Counted from the stretch's first letter, positions 1 to 8,554 are shown. The stretch: DNA of 64,000 nucleotides from Chitinophagaceae bacterium UBA2375 (GCA_002343985.1 DDTB01000032.1:1-64000); one strand, 5' to 3'. Notes: generated by a model not told the origin, from the sequence alone. Numbers and translations: made by a program.

Positions 1-78
1 GGTGGAATTGGTAGACACGCAGGACTTAAAATCCTGTTCGCAGCAATGCGAGTGACGGTTCGACCCCGTTCCTGGGTA
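1..78 (+). tRNA. tRNA-Leu (anticodon TAA), 5' end cut by the window edge
   Basis: A class II tRNA. The anticodon stem CAGGA/TCCTG (20-24 and 32-36) encloses loop CTTAAAA with anticodon TAA at 27-29, which reads the leucine codon UUA. A long variable arm with stem CGCA/TGCG follows, as expected for tRNA-Leu. The T arm is GACGG-TTCGACC-CCGTT. The 3' acceptor strand CCTGGGT ends at 77 with discriminator A at 78. CCA is not encoded. By comparison with other tRNA-Leu(TAA) genes about 8 bases of the 5' end (acceptor strand plus one) lie before the window. Confidence 0.95.
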
Positions 79-80
79 CA

Positions 81-107
81 ATCCCTGGCAAAAGCCGGGG
101 ATTTTTT
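81..107 (+). terminator. Intrinsic terminator of tRNA-Leu
   Basis: Stem ATCCCTGGC (81-89) pairs with GCCGGGGAT (94-102) over nine base pairs including one T-G, with an AAAA loop, followed by five more T (103-107). It starts three bases after the tRNA. The T tract runs straight into the ATG of the GIY-YIG gene at 108, so that gene can only be transcribed from upstream by read-through. Confidence 0.85.
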
Positions 108-359
108 ATGTATAGCACTTACATTTTATATTCTAAATCGCATGACAGGTACTACGTGGGCCATTGTGCAGACATGGCATCAAGGCTCATGCGTCATAAT
201 GCGGGAAAAGTATTGTCGACTAAAGCATATGCGCCCTGGATACTTTGCTACGAAGAAAAATACCCCACAAAATCAGAAGCCTCCCGTCGGGAAAGGGAAA
301 TAAAAGCGAAGAAGAGCAGGAAGTATTTGGAATGGCTGCTGAGTCATTCTGGAGCATAA
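108..359 (+). CDS. Small GIY-YIG nuclease-family protein
   Basis: An 83-residue protein consisting only of a GIY-YIG domain. The Y-I-L motif lies at residues 5-7 and Y-V-G at 16-18. The conserved Arg of helix 1 is R26 (SRLMRHN), and the likely metal-binding Glu is E62 in the helix ending REREIK. This is the short stand-alone type related to the UvrC N-terminal domain, common in Bacteroidota; the substrate of these small proteins is not known. The ATG abuts the T tract of the tRNA terminator. The same reading frame is open upstream back to the tRNA anticodon, where TAA at 27-29 is the first in-frame stop. No separate promoter is visible. Confidence 0.85.
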   Translation: MYSTYILYSKSHDRYYVGHCADMASRLMRHNAGKVLSTKAYAPWILCYEEKYPTKSEASRREREIKAKKSRKYLEWLLSHSGA

Positions 360-431
360 AGTTCGCAGCCCTAATGTTTATTTTTGTTCCCATTAGCTGA
401 ATATTTGATTTAATCCGACCTTTAAATCCTG

Positions 432-794
432 ATGTCGATCCCCAGCCAAACATTGTTGAAAGCCGTGCCGGTTTTACCCGCGAAGAACCTGAACCAGACG
501 ATCCAGTTTTACCGCGACCGGTTGCAATTTGATGCCACCCATTATGGAGACCATCTCGCGGTTCATGTGCATGGCATCGAAATCCATTTTGTGGAAAGCA
601 CCGTGCCGAGCGGTTTCCAGGGTGCAGCTTGTTGTATTTATGTCAGGAATATTGAAGACATGTACGCGTATTTTTCGGCGCGCGATATCATCCAGCCCGT
701 ACAGGGATTAAAAGATACCTGGCGCAGGACGAAGGAATTCAGCATCACCGATAATAACGGGAATAAAATCAGGTTCCTGGAGAAAAAAGATTAA
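432..794 (+). CDS. VOC (glyoxalase/bleomycin-resistance fold) protein
   Basis: A 120-residue protein with the pattern of the vicinal oxygen chelate superfamily: beta-alpha-beta start VPVLPAKNLNQTIQFYRDRL, a middle strand GIEIHFVE, and the C-terminal ITDNNGNKIRFLE strand pair typical of bleomycin-resistance and glyoxalase-like proteins. The length is that of a single-chain VOC that works as a dimer. Candidate metal or drug-contact residues are H43/H45 and the late Glu. The substrate cannot be read from the sequence. It sits alone on the plus strand between the GIY-YIG gene and the convergent SprT-like gene; the 72-base gap before it holds only a weak CTAATG/CATTAG inverted repeat. Confidence 0.8.
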   Translation: MSIPSQTLLKAVPVLPAKNLNQTIQFYRDRLQFDATHYGDHLAVHVHGIEIHFVESTVPSGFQGAACCIYVRNIEDMYAYFSARDIIQPVQGLKDTWRRTKEFSITDNNGNKIRFLEKKD

Positions 795-805
795 GACATT
801 TCCGT

Positions 806-1435
806 CTAATCAACAACATCAACTTTAATGACTTCATATACCGGGCTGAATAAATACCATTTCCCGGTGCCCAGTTCCAGGCAACGGAATCGTTTGCGCA
901 TGCGTGCTTCTTTTTTAAACACACGTCCACCCGGAATCCTGAACATTGCGCCTTCCTCCAATTGTTCCAACAGGAAATGGTTCTCTTTGGGTTTGTCGTA
1001 ATTGCGCAACACCCTCAGCAAAGTCTCATCGCCGCAACTGCTGGCAGCGGCATTCCGCAACGACCTGTGCAAAGCCTGTTCTATATCCGCCGGGAAAATC
1101 CTTTTTTCAATAAAGCGGCTCAGAATATCCGCGAAGGATTTTTTCCATTCCGTGCCATGCGCCTGTACCCTGTGCCCGTAGCGTTCATATGTAAACAAAT
1201 GTGCCAGTTCATGCAGCAGGGTTACGAGAAAGCTGTAAGGGTTCAGGTTGCCGTTTACGCTGATGCGGTGTGGCTTTCCCTGGAAAGCATGCCTGTAATC
1301 GCCCAGCACGGTCTGCCTCTGCCTTGTAACGGTTAAGTGTACACGATAATGATTCAGGTAGTGCAGTACATCATCCACCGATCCATCAGGTAAAAACTGC
1401 CTGATATGTTGTACAGGTACATGTTCTTTAGGCAT
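806..1435 (-). CDS. SprT-like zinc metalloprotease-fold protein
   Basis: A 209-residue protein with a SprT/Spartan-type zincin core. The HExxH motif is HELAH at residues 75-79, followed by a third His in the AHGTEWKKSF segment (H93), the usual SprT arrangement. Bacterial SprT-like proteins are poorly characterised; eukaryotic Spartan degrades DNA-protein crosslinks. It is the last gene of a minus-strand run: its first eight bases overlap the end of the AtpI-like gene upstream, suggesting translational coupling. In many Bacteroidota the ATP synthase gene atpB follows this set, so its position here is unusual. Confidence 0.82.
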   Translation of the reverse strand: MPKEHVPVQHIRQFLPDGSVDDVLHYLNHYRVHLTVTRQRQTVLGDYRHAFQGKPHRISVNGNLNPYSFLVTLLHELAHLFTYERYGHRVQAHGTEWKKSFADILSRFIEKRIFPADIEQALHRSLRNAAASSCGDETLLRVLRNYDKPKENHFLLEQLEEGAMFRIPGGRVFKKEARMRKRFRCLELGTGKWYLFSPVYEVIKVDVVD

Positions 1436-1823
1436 TCTTCTTCCGGTTCAATTTTCTGAGCATCACATTTTCCACAGCCATATACAAGAGGTAGATGACC
1501 AATGAAGCGGCAACGGATATTTTGCTGAATCCATCAGGGTTTGCGGCATAATAAACAAGCACAGCACCGATGCTTACAAACATTTTAATGATCATGCCCA
1601 TCATCACGGCCCTTACAAAAGCGTGGGGGTTGCTGCTGTGCATGGCTTTGTACTGAATAAAGAAAACAATCAGGCTTAACAGCAACATCAATATGTTAGC
1701 GGCATGTAAAACATTCGCGTAAATGCCCGATTTGGTAAGTAAGGGTTCGGTGAAAAAGATAATTGCCGCGATTAAAACAAATGTCAGCAAAAGGGGAGTG
1801 ATCAATTTTGAGCCTGGTTGCAT
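1428..1823 (-). CDS. AtpI-like four-TM membrane protein
   Basis: A 131-residue protein with four predicted membrane segments, at about residues 8-25, 38-58, 73-91 and 103-120, and a basic C-terminus (RKLNRKKNA). Its place directly after an AtpZ-like gene and a bactofilin gene matches the conserved Bacteroidota set that precedes the F1Fo ATP synthase operon, where the corresponding protein is a weakly conserved AtpI-like subunit thought to help assemble the c-ring or import Mg2+. The assignment rests on membrane topology and neighbourhood rather than on a strong motif. Confidence 0.55.
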   Translation of the reverse strand: MQPGSKLITPLLLTFVLIAAIIFFTEPLLTKSGIYANVLHAANILMLLLSLIVFFIQYKAMHSSNPHAFVRAVMMGMIIKMFVSIGAVLVYYAANPDGFSKISVAASLVIYLLYMAVENVMLRKLNRKKNA

Positions 1824-1827
1824 GCCG

Positions 1828-2037
1828 CTATTTTTTGGGAGCCGTGTCTTTAATGATTTTATATATCACGGCTACGATGAGCAGCAAAGGTAAAACCCAT
1901 ACGGCTAACGGCATGCCGGTTACCAGTCTTTCATCCAGTTTTTTTCCGGCATAAACGGCAATGCCAATGCCCACCAGGAACTGCGTGGCCATTCCGGCAT
2001 ATTTCCATAAAAGAGAGGAGTCGTTTTTTTTATTCAT
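1828..2037 (-). CDS. AtpZ/AtpI-family small membrane protein
   Basis: A 69-residue protein with two hydrophobic segments joined by a short loop (AGKKLDERLVTG), the layout of AtpZ/AtpI proteins that accompany ATP synthase genes. The first segment carries the GxxxG-like run FLVGIGIAVYAGKKLD typical of the family. Its first eight bases overlap the 3' end of the bactofilin gene, and four bases separate it from the next gene, so the three genes are almost certainly co-transcribed. No ATP synthase structural subunit gene lies in the window. Confidence 0.75.
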   Translation of the reverse strand: MNKKNDSSLLWKYAGMATQFLVGIGIAVYAGKKLDERLVTGMPLAVWVLPLLLIVAVIYKIIKDTAPKK

Positions 2038-2428
2038 TGACGGCTAAAGCCATCGGCTGGCTTATTTCCACTACCTGTGCGCCCATCTTGCATTGCCCGT
2101 TAAAACTAACGGTGGGGTCTATCTGCAATTGCGCTGCGTGGATATCGCCATCAACCTTGGCCTGGCCATGAAGGTACAGCAATCCGCTCATGCTGATATG
2201 GCCGATTACAGTGCCCATGACATCGGCCTGCTTACCTTCAACATCGCCTTCAATAATGCCATCAGGCCCAATGAGGATTTTTGCTGAACAACGAAGGTTT
2301 CCCTTGAGTATGCCGTCGATGCGGATATCGCCGGTGGTTTCGATATTACCCGTAATCAGGGTGCCTTTACCGATCATGCTGACAGTTTCAGCGGATTTTT
2401 CACGGGTAGCGGATTTGGGTTTGAACAT
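2030..2428 (-). CDS. Bactofilin (polymer-forming cytoskeletal protein)
   Basis: A 132-residue protein with a short polar N-terminus and a central right-handed beta-helix of short repeats (GTLITGNIETTGDIRIDG, then LKGNLRCSAKILIGPDG and so on), the hallmark of bactofilins (DUF583). Bactofilins polymerise without nucleotide into filaments that organise cell-wall and membrane proteins. The length is normal. It is the first gene of the overlapping set bactofilin, AtpZ, AtpI-like, SprT-like. A candidate promoter lies about 100 bases upstream. Confidence 0.9.
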   Translation of the reverse strand: MFKPKSATREKSAETVSMIGKGTLITGNIETTGDIRIDGILKGNLRCSAKILIGPDGIIEGDVEGKQADVMGTVIGHISMSGLLYLHGQAKVDGDIHAAQLQIDPTVSFNGQCKMGAQVVEISQPMALAVNE

Positions 2429-2526
2429 GTCAAACAGTTTTGGGGTTACAGTAATATGTTTACCCGATCCTGTAACTACAACGAAGAATTTTAAGATATA
2501 GTGCCCGGGAACCCCTTTAACTTTAA

Positions 2527-2534
2527 CAAATCTA
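2527..2534 (-). promoter_or_regulatory. Candidate -7 box (TAGATTTG) for the bactofilin operon
   Basis: The complement reads TAGATTTG, an exact match to the Bacteroidota -7 consensus TAnnTTTG, about 100 bases before the bactofilin start. No TTG at the usual 17-23 base distance is evident. The leader also contains a GTTACAG/CTGTAAC inverted repeat (2445-2451 and 2470-2476). Confidence 0.4.
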
Positions 2535-2559
2535 AACTGTCAAATCAGGTTGGGCCATC

Positions 2560-2958
2560 TTATTGAATGGAGATTTCCGCTTTCGGGAGCTTTAACATGT
2601 TGGTATCCAGTGGTTTAACAGTTCCTTTTAAGACTTCCTGGATATCGTCGAGGAATTGCTGCTGGTGCAGCAGGGCTTTTTCCATGGAATCGGTCCTCAA
2701 CTTGAGCGCCCGGTATTCCTTCACCTGTTTGGCATTGCCATAACCAACTCCCGGCAGGTAATATTTCAAGGGTGTGAAGATGATCAATGAAACGGTTAAG
2801 GCAACCATGAGTATGAACACAGTACTCATGATGCTGTACACGCCCAGGCGGGTGAGTTTGAACCTGACCACTTCCTCATAAGTGTCTTCATTCATGATGA
2901 CCAGCCGGTAGTGATTGCGCAGGCGTTTCAGCCGGCTGTTCGGTTCAGGGTTTGACAT
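2560..2958 (-). CDS. Single-TM protein with periplasmic coiled coil
   Basis: Read from the ATG at 2958 (protein begins MSNPEPNSRLKRL), giving 132 residues; an in-frame start at 3042 would add 28 residues that look like non-coding read-in. A basic cytoplasmic N-terminus (about 45 residues) is followed by one membrane segment (VYSIMSTVFILMVALTVSLI) and a heptad-rich tail. This matches the N-terminal half of Bacteroidota proteins that elsewhere carry a C-terminal M23 peptidase domain and sit next to bactofilin genes. The peptidase domain is absent here. The role is unknown; a part in bactofilin-guided envelope organisation is an inference from the neighbourhood. Confidence 0.65.
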   Translation of the reverse strand: MSNPEPNSRLKRLRNHYRLVIMNEDTYEEVVRFKLTRLGVYSIMSTVFILMVALTVSLIIFTPLKYYLPGVGYGNAKQVKEYRALKLRTDSMEKALLHQQQFLDDIQEVLKGTVKPLDTNMLKLPKAEISIQ

Positions 2959-3084
2959 GCCTGGTGCTTTTGCCGCTAAATTACGAAATGCCCGCCAATG
3001 ATCGGATGGCAGCAGTAACAGGGCTTGGGATATTTTTAACAATAATCGCTGCCGGGCATCATAGAACCAGTGCGGTTTACGTTG

Positions 3085-3092
3085 TATTTTTG
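3085..3092 (+). promoter_or_regulatory. Candidate -7 box (TATTTTTG) for the PorW/SprE-PBP operon
   Basis: TATTTTTG matches TAnnTTTG and lies 59 bases before the ATG at 3152. No convincing TTG -33 element is seen. This is the only exact -7 match in the gap between the divergent genes. Confidence 0.35.
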
Positions 3093-3151
3093 ATTGGCTG
3101 TTGGCAAAAAAAAGCGATCTTTAGCCGCAGTTATAATACTCCCACGCATAC

Positions 3152-6145
3152 ATGAAAACATTGAGGCTCTTTATTTTGGGTTTGGTTTTAATCCTGGGTG
3201 CCCTGCACATTCCCGCAATGGCTCAACCTACCTGGACCCTCGACCCATTTGGCAAGGAGAAAAAGCCTGAGAAATACGAAGAAAAAATGCTTGGTTCCGA
3301 GAAAACGGCCACCAAGAAATTTAGCCTGACCAGGCGCCTGATACAGAATACGGTTACCCATTACAACTATTATTTCAATGCCAACAGCAAACTGAATACG
3401 GTCATCGAAAGGGCCAAACTTTCGCATAAAGACGATTATTCGAGGCTGCTGACTTTCTATCCTTACACGCTTGAAAACACGGCAACTCAACAGGTCGAAC
3501 TTGATTCCATCATCTATAAATCCACAGCGGGTATCCTGCTGCACGATCTACGTAACGATTGGGTGGATAACCTTTACCTGCTGATTGGGAAATCGTATTA
3601 TTTCAGAAAAACATTTGATTCCGCCGCCCTCACATTTCAGTTCATCAACTATAACCTGTTCCCAAGGAAAAAAGGGGAAGATGATAACCGGGTTGTGGGC
3701 ACCAACCAGTCTGCTGCGGCCGGCACCATTTCCATTGCCGACAAGGAAAAGAGGAATGCCGTACAAAAAGCGTTTACGCTGCCCCCCAGTCGTAATGATG
3801 CGTTGATCTGGCTGGCGCGCACCCTGGTGGAAACAGGTGACTATGGCGATGCGGCCGGAATGCTGAACATCCTTCAGCAAGACCCCAATTTGCCCACACG
3901 TTTGCAGAATGACCTGGCGGAAGTGACCGCTTATTGGTTTTATCAGCAGGGCATATACGACAGTACGGCCAAATATCTTGAAAAAGCATTAACAAACGCG
4001 CAAACCAAGCAAGACCGGGCGAGGTGGGAATATTTACTGGGGCAGTTGTACGAAATGTCAGGACAGTTCGAAAAAGCGGGCGCTTATTACGGTGATGCCG
4101 CAAAGCATACAGTAGATCCGGTAATGGATATTTATTCTAGATTGAATGATGCCAAACTTTACAAAAAGAGCGGCAATACCCAGGAATTACAGAAGGCCAT
4201 TGATAACCTTCTGAAGATGGCCCGCAAAGACAAATATGAAAATTACCGCGATGTTATTTATCATGCTGCAGGGCAGATAGGGATGGAATTACCAGATACT
4301 GCCAATAGTGTCACATACTTTCGTAAAAGCGTTCAGTATAATACAGCCAATGCGGAGATAAAGAACAAATCATATTTGCAATTGGGCCATATCGCTTACG
4401 AACAGGCACAATACAAAGACGCGCTGAATTATTACGACAGCCTTGACTTGTCGAACCCTGTACTGAAAGACGATTCCACGCTCATAGACGACCGCCGGAA
4501 AAACCTCGTAAAAGTGGTCCAGCAATTATCCATCATTCAGATGGAAGACAGTTTGCAGATGATTGCGGCCATGGCGCCCGCGGAACGCGATGCTTATGTG
4601 AAAAAACTTGCCCGCAAATTACGAAAGGAAAAGGGCCAAAAGGATGATGACCGGCAGGAAGATGCAGGCCCGAGGCTGGGTTTCAGTAATGATAAAAACG
4701 CGCCCTCCGATTTGTTTGAACAGAACAGCTCAAAAGGGGAATGGTACTTTCATAATGCAGGAATGAAGTCGAAAGGCTTCAATGAATTTAAATCCAAATG
4801 GGGTAAACGAGAGAACGTAGATAACTGGAGGCGTAAAGCAGCAACGGAAGCGGCTACCCGAAATCTGAAATCTGTCAGCGACGACCCGCTCGCTTCCCTT
4901 GATGGTAAAGATGCCGGGAAAGATGACGGTGCCGGTAAACCGCTCGACAACAGCTATGACGCCCTGATGGGCAACCTGCCGTTAACGCCTGAATTGGTGG
5001 ATAGCAGCAATGCCCGCATCGCGAATGCCCTGCTGGAACTGGCCAGGGTGTTCCAATATGATTTGCAGGATTATGACCAGGCCATTTATACCTACGATAT
5101 TTACCTGCAGCGGTTCCCCGACAAACTGGAAAACGGCGAAGTATATATGGGGCTTTACTATTGCTACATGAAACTCAATAACACAGAGAAAGCGGACTAT
5201 TATAGAAACCTCATCAATACAAAATTCGCGGGCACCAAATCGGCACAGATGATTAATAATCCTTTATTGCTGCAGGCCGATAAAAAGAACCCGGAAGTAA
5301 CGGCAAAATATGAAGCCATTTACGACCAGTTTATCGAAGGGAAATTTGATGAGGCTTTACGCAACAAGCAACAGGCCGATAGTTTATATGGGGACCATTA
5401 CTGGTCGCCCCAACTCTTATACATTGAATCTGTATTCCATATCCGCAACCGAAACGACAGCCAAGCCATCAGGGTGCTCACACAACTCATCCAGAAATAC
5501 GCAGACTCGCCCTTGAAATCGAAGGCTGAAACCATGATCGATGTGCTCAAACGCCGTGATGAAATTGAGGCATACCTGAGCAAGCTTGAAGTGACAAGGG
5601 CCGAGGAAGAAAAATATATATTCCCGGAAGACAAAACTTTACCCGGTAAAAATGTAAACGAACCGGTAAAGACCAATGAACCCAAAAAGATTGTAACCCC
5701 GGCCCCGGTGCCTGTGATACAGCCATCGGCCCCCATCGCACTGCCACCATCCATGGTCAGCGGTGGATTTAGCTGGCAGGCCGACAAGCCTCATTATATG
5801 ATGATGATCCTCGAAAAAACCGATGGCGTGTACATCAATGAAGCGAGGAACGCCTTTAACCGGTTCAACAGGCAGCGTTACAGCAGCCGCAATATCAGCA
5901 TCACCCGCGACGCGATAGATGCCGACAGGGCCTTGTTGATTTTTACCGGTTTCAAAGACGCGCAGGATGCATACCAATATTACGAAGTGGTGAAAAAAGC
6001 CGCCAAAGTGGAAGTTTCCTGGTTGCCGGCAAATAAATATTCGTTCATCATCATATCGGAACAAAATTTGCAGGAGTTGAAAAAGAACCCGGATTTACCT
6101 GCGTACAGGAAGTTGCTCAATAATCAATTTCCGGGACAGTTTTAA
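3152..6145 (+). CDS. PorW/SprE-like TPR protein of the type IX secretion/gliding apparatus
   Basis: A 997-residue exported protein. The signal peptide is MKTLRLFILGLVLILGALH..AMA-Q, without a lipobox Cys, whereas SprE/PorW homologues are usually described as lipoproteins. The segment at residues 55-150 (RRLIQNTVTHYNYYFNANSK, then DDYSRLLTFYPY and GILLHDLRNDWVDNLYLLIG) is the conserved N-terminal signature of this family. Several TPR-like helical pairs follow (about residues 210-450 and 620-790), a charged low-complexity linker rich in D/G/K (about 500-620) and a Pro-rich stretch (about 840-870) before a C-terminal alpha/beta domain. SprE is needed for gliding and T9SS function in Flavobacterium. 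The stop codon directly touches the start of the penicillin-binding protein gene. Confidence 0.82.
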   Translation: MKTLRLFILGLVLILGALHIPAMAQPTWTLDPFGKEKKPEKYEEKMLGSEKTATKKFSLTRRLIQNTVTHYNYYFNANSKLNTVIERAKLSHKDDYSRLLTFYPYTLENTATQQVELDSIIYKSTAGILLHDLRNDWVDNLYLLIGKSYYFRKTFDSAALTFQFINYNLFPRKKGEDDNRVVGTNQSAAAGTISIADKEKRNAVQKAFTLPPSRNDALIWLARTLVETGDYGDAAGMLNILQQDPNLPTRLQNDLAEVTAYWFYQQGIYDSTAKYLEKALTNAQTKQDRARWEYLLGQLYEMSGQFEKAGAYYGDAAKHTVDPVMDIYSRLNDAKLYKKSGNTQELQKAIDNLLKMARKDKYENYRDVIYHAAGQIGMELPDTANSVTYFRKSVQYNTANAEIKNKSYLQLGHIAYEQAQYKDALNYYDSLDLSNPVLKDDSTLIDDRRKNLVKVVQQLSIIQMEDSLQMIAAMAPAERDAYVKKLARKLRKEKGQKDDDRQEDAGPRLGFSNDKNAPSDLFEQNSSKGEWYFHNAGMKSKGFNEFKSKWGKRENVDNWRRKAATEAATRNLKSVSDDPLASLDGKDAGKDDGAGKPLDNSYDALMGNLPLTPELVDSSNARIANALLELARVFQYDLQDYDQAIYTYDIYLQRFPDKLENGEVYMGLYYCYMKLNNTEKADYYRNLINTKFAGTKSAQMINNPLLLQADKKNPEVTAKYEAIYDQFIEGKFDEALRNKQQADSLYGDHYWSPQLLYIESVFHIRNRNDSQAIRVLTQLIQKYADSPLKSKAETMIDVLKRRDEIEAYLSKLEVTRAEEEKYIFPEDKTLPGKNVNEPVKTNEPKKIVTPAPVPVIQPSAPIALPPSMVSGGFSWQADKPHYMMMILEKTDGVYINEARNAFNRFNRQRYSSRNISITRDAIDADRALLIFTGFKDAQDAYQYYEVVKKAAKVEVSWLPANKYSFIIISEQNLQELKKNPDLPAYRKLLNNQFPGQF

Positions 6146-8554
6146 ATGACAAAAAAGAAAGGAAAAAACGCATCAACCCCTCAATCAACTATGACGCGTG
6201 CCGTAAAAATATTATGGAGGGTTTTCTTTGGCGGGCTGGCTGCCATCATCCTCCTCTTTGTTGCAGCCAATTTCGGGCTGTTTGGAAAAATGCCTTCCCT
6301 TGCTGAATTGGAAAATCCAGAGGCCGACCTCGCCAGCGAAATCATCAGCAGCGACGGGAAGCTCATGGGTAAATACTATGCCGAAAACAGAAGTGAGGTT
6401 AAATACCATGAAATTTCGCCCAACGTAATCAACGCCTTAATAGCTACTGAAGATGAACGTTTTTATGACCACTCCGGTATTGATGCGGAAGCATTGGCCA
6501 GGGTTGTGTTTACCTTAGGTTCTCAGGGTGGCGGAAGTACCATCACACAACAATTGGCTAAAATGATGCTTGGGCAGGGAAGGGGCAATATCGTGGTAAG
6601 GGGCGTACAGAAAATTAAGGAATGGATTGTTGCCGTTAAACTGGAAAGGAATTTCACCAAAGAGGAAATCATCACCCTTTACCTGAACCGCGCCCCCTGG
6701 GGAAATGTGTATGGCATACGAAATGCATCACGTACCTATTTTCAAAAAGAACCCATTGACCTTAAAGTGGAAGAGGCCGCTGTACTCATTGGCATGCTCA
6801 AAGGGTTTATTTATGAACCCATCAGGCACCCCAAAGCATCATTGCAGCGCCGCAATGTGGTCATCAACCAGATGGTGCAGGCCAAGCAGCATTTCCTGAC
6901 AAAAGAGGAAGGGGAAAAACTTAAAGCGAAACCGCTGATCACGAACTACAAGAAGATTGATGAGAATATGGGTATCGCGCCATATTACCGTGCGGTGTTG
7001 GCGGAAGAGCTTAAAGACTGGTGTAAGAAAAACAAAAACCCAAAAACCGGTGAGCCGTATAACCTTTACCGGGATGGCCTGAAAATATTTACAACCATTG
7101 ATTCACGGATGCAGGCATACGCGGAACAATCCGTTGAAGAGCATATGCCCGTGATTCAAAAAAAGCTGGATGATTATTTCAGGGTCCGGGGTAAGAAAAT
7201 TTGGGACGGGCATGAAAAAGTGATTGAATCGGCCATGAAGTACACGGAGCGATGGAAAACCATGGAAGAGGAAGGTATAGAGCCTGAAGAAATCAAGAAA
7301 AGTTTCATGAAGCCCGTGAAGATGAAAATATTTTCATGGCGGGGGAATGATAAGCATGAGAAGGATACAGTGATGACCCCTTATGATTCGATTAAGTACC
7401 ATAAACAATTACTGCAAACATCTTTTGTGGCGATGGATCCCCGCACCGGTGAAATAAAAGCCTGGGTAGGAGGTATCAATTTCAAATGGTTTAAATACGA
7501 TCATGTAACTGCCAAGCGCCAGGTGGGCTCCACATTCAAGCCTTTGCTGTACACATTGGCCGTAACCGATGCAGGGTATACGCCACAAACTTATGTGTCT
7601 GGAGGCCCAACCACTTTATCGGGTAAAACCATTACCACGGCCGGTGGAACGATGGCGTACTGCCTTGCGAAATCATTGAATGGCGCGGCCTGGCACCTCA
7701 TGTCGGTGATTGGGGTGAAACGCACCATTGAGTTTTCAAAACAATGTGGAATCATCACGAAAATGCCGCCTTATCCATCAATCGCATTGGGCGCTGCGGA
7801 AATTCCCATGCTGGAAATGCTGCAATCGTACACCATGTTCCCCAACAAGGGGTATAACACTGAGCCTTTATTTGTAACCAGGATCGAAGATAAAAACGGC
7901 AACCTCCTACAGGAATTTGCCATCTCGCAAAGTAAGCAGGTGATCAGCGAAGCGGATGCCTACAGCATGGTGAAAATGATGCAGGGAGTTGTTGAGTTTG
8001 GAACTGCACGCCGGTTAAACAGTTACAATGTCCCGGTACAAAAAGCGGGGAAAACCGGTACCACCAATGGCAATACCGATGGTTGGTTTATTGGGTACAC
8101 TCCTGAACTGCTTGCCGGTACCTGGGTGGGTTGCGAAGATCCCTTCATCCCCATCTACACCAGCAACAGCGGTGGCGCTGAGATGGCCGCGCCGAAATGG
8201 GGCATTTTCATGAACAGGGTATATGCGGATAAGAAACTGGATTATGGAAAAGTGAAGGAATTTGAAAAACCAGCGGAGTTGAAAAACGATCCAATCTACG
8301 CGGATATCAATTTTGCTGATATCGTCAACCAGGGCGACAGCCTGCATGAATCAAACGGTTATGATGATGCCAATGATTTCTTCGGTGATAGCCCCGGCAA
8401 TGATTTGATGAATGAGCCTGCCGTAAAAGAAAAAGAAACTGCTCCGAAAACTACGGATACTTCACGCAAAACGGTTAATAACAACAAACCATCGGCTGTT
8501 GATGATAAAAAGCCGGTGGCGAAGCCCAAACAAAAAACGCAGAACGATTATTAA
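6146..8554 (+). CDS. Class A penicillin-binding protein (PBP1A-type transglycosylase/transpeptidase)
   Basis: An 802-residue bifunctional peptidoglycan synthase. A TM anchor lies at about residues 22-45. The GT51 glycosyltransferase domain shows the catalytic motif EDERFYDHSG (Glu at 102) and GGSTITQQLAK at 129-139. The transpeptidase domain shows the SxxK box GSTFKP (Ser about 462), SLN, and KTGTT at 636-640. The C-terminal 80 residues are a low-complexity tail rich in K, D, N and P. The ATG follows the TAA of the PorW/SprE-like gene with no gap, so the pair is probably translated in a coupled way. Its last four bases overlap the convergent acetyltransferase gene. Confidence 0.93.
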   Translation: MTKKKGKNASTPQSTMTRAVKILWRVFFGGLAAIILLFVAANFGLFGKMPSLAELENPEADLASEIISSDGKLMGKYYAENRSEVKYHEISPNVINALIATEDERFYDHSGIDAEALARVVFTLGSQGGGSTITQQLAKMMLGQGRGNIVVRGVQKIKEWIVAVKLERNFTKEEIITLYLNRAPWGNVYGIRNASRTYFQKEPIDLKVEEAAVLIGMLKGFIYEPIRHPKASLQRRNVVINQMVQAKQHFLTKEEGEKLKAKPLITNYKKIDENMGIAPYYRAVLAEELKDWCKKNKNPKTGEPYNLYRDGLKIFTTIDSRMQAYAEQSVEEHMPVIQKKLDDYFRVRGKKIWDGHEKVIESAMKYTERWKTMEEEGIEPEEIKKSFMKPVKMKIFSWRGNDKHEKDTVMTPYDSIKYHKQLLQTSFVAMDPRTGEIKAWVGGINFKWFKYDHVTAKRQVGSTFKPLLYTLAVTDAGYTPQTYVSGGPTTLSGKTITTAGGTMAYCLAKSLNGAAWHLMSVIGVKRTIEFSKQCGIITKMPPYPSIALGAAEIPMLEMLQSYTMFPNKGYNTEPLFVTRIEDKNGNLLQEFAISQSKQVISEADAYSMVKMMQGVVEFGTARRLNSYNVPVQKAGKTGTTNGNTDGWFIGYTPELLAGTWVGCEDPFIPIYTSNSGGAEMAAPKWGIFMNRVYADKKLDYGKVKEFEKPAELKNDPIYADINFADIVNQGDSLHESNGYDDANDFFGDSPGNDLMNEPAVKEKETAPKTTDTSRKTVNNNKPSAVDDKKPVAKPKQKTQNDY

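Noticed and set aside
46..303. Open frame that begins inside the tRNA-Leu gene and runs through the GIY-YIG gene in another frame
   Set aside because: It starts within tRNA sequence, and the GIY-YIG motifs are in the frame starting at 108; this is a shadow frame.
3188..6064. Long antisense frames across the PorW/SprE-like gene
   Set aside because: They have no motifs, no signal peptides and are explained as reverse-strand shadows of a gene with normal codon use.
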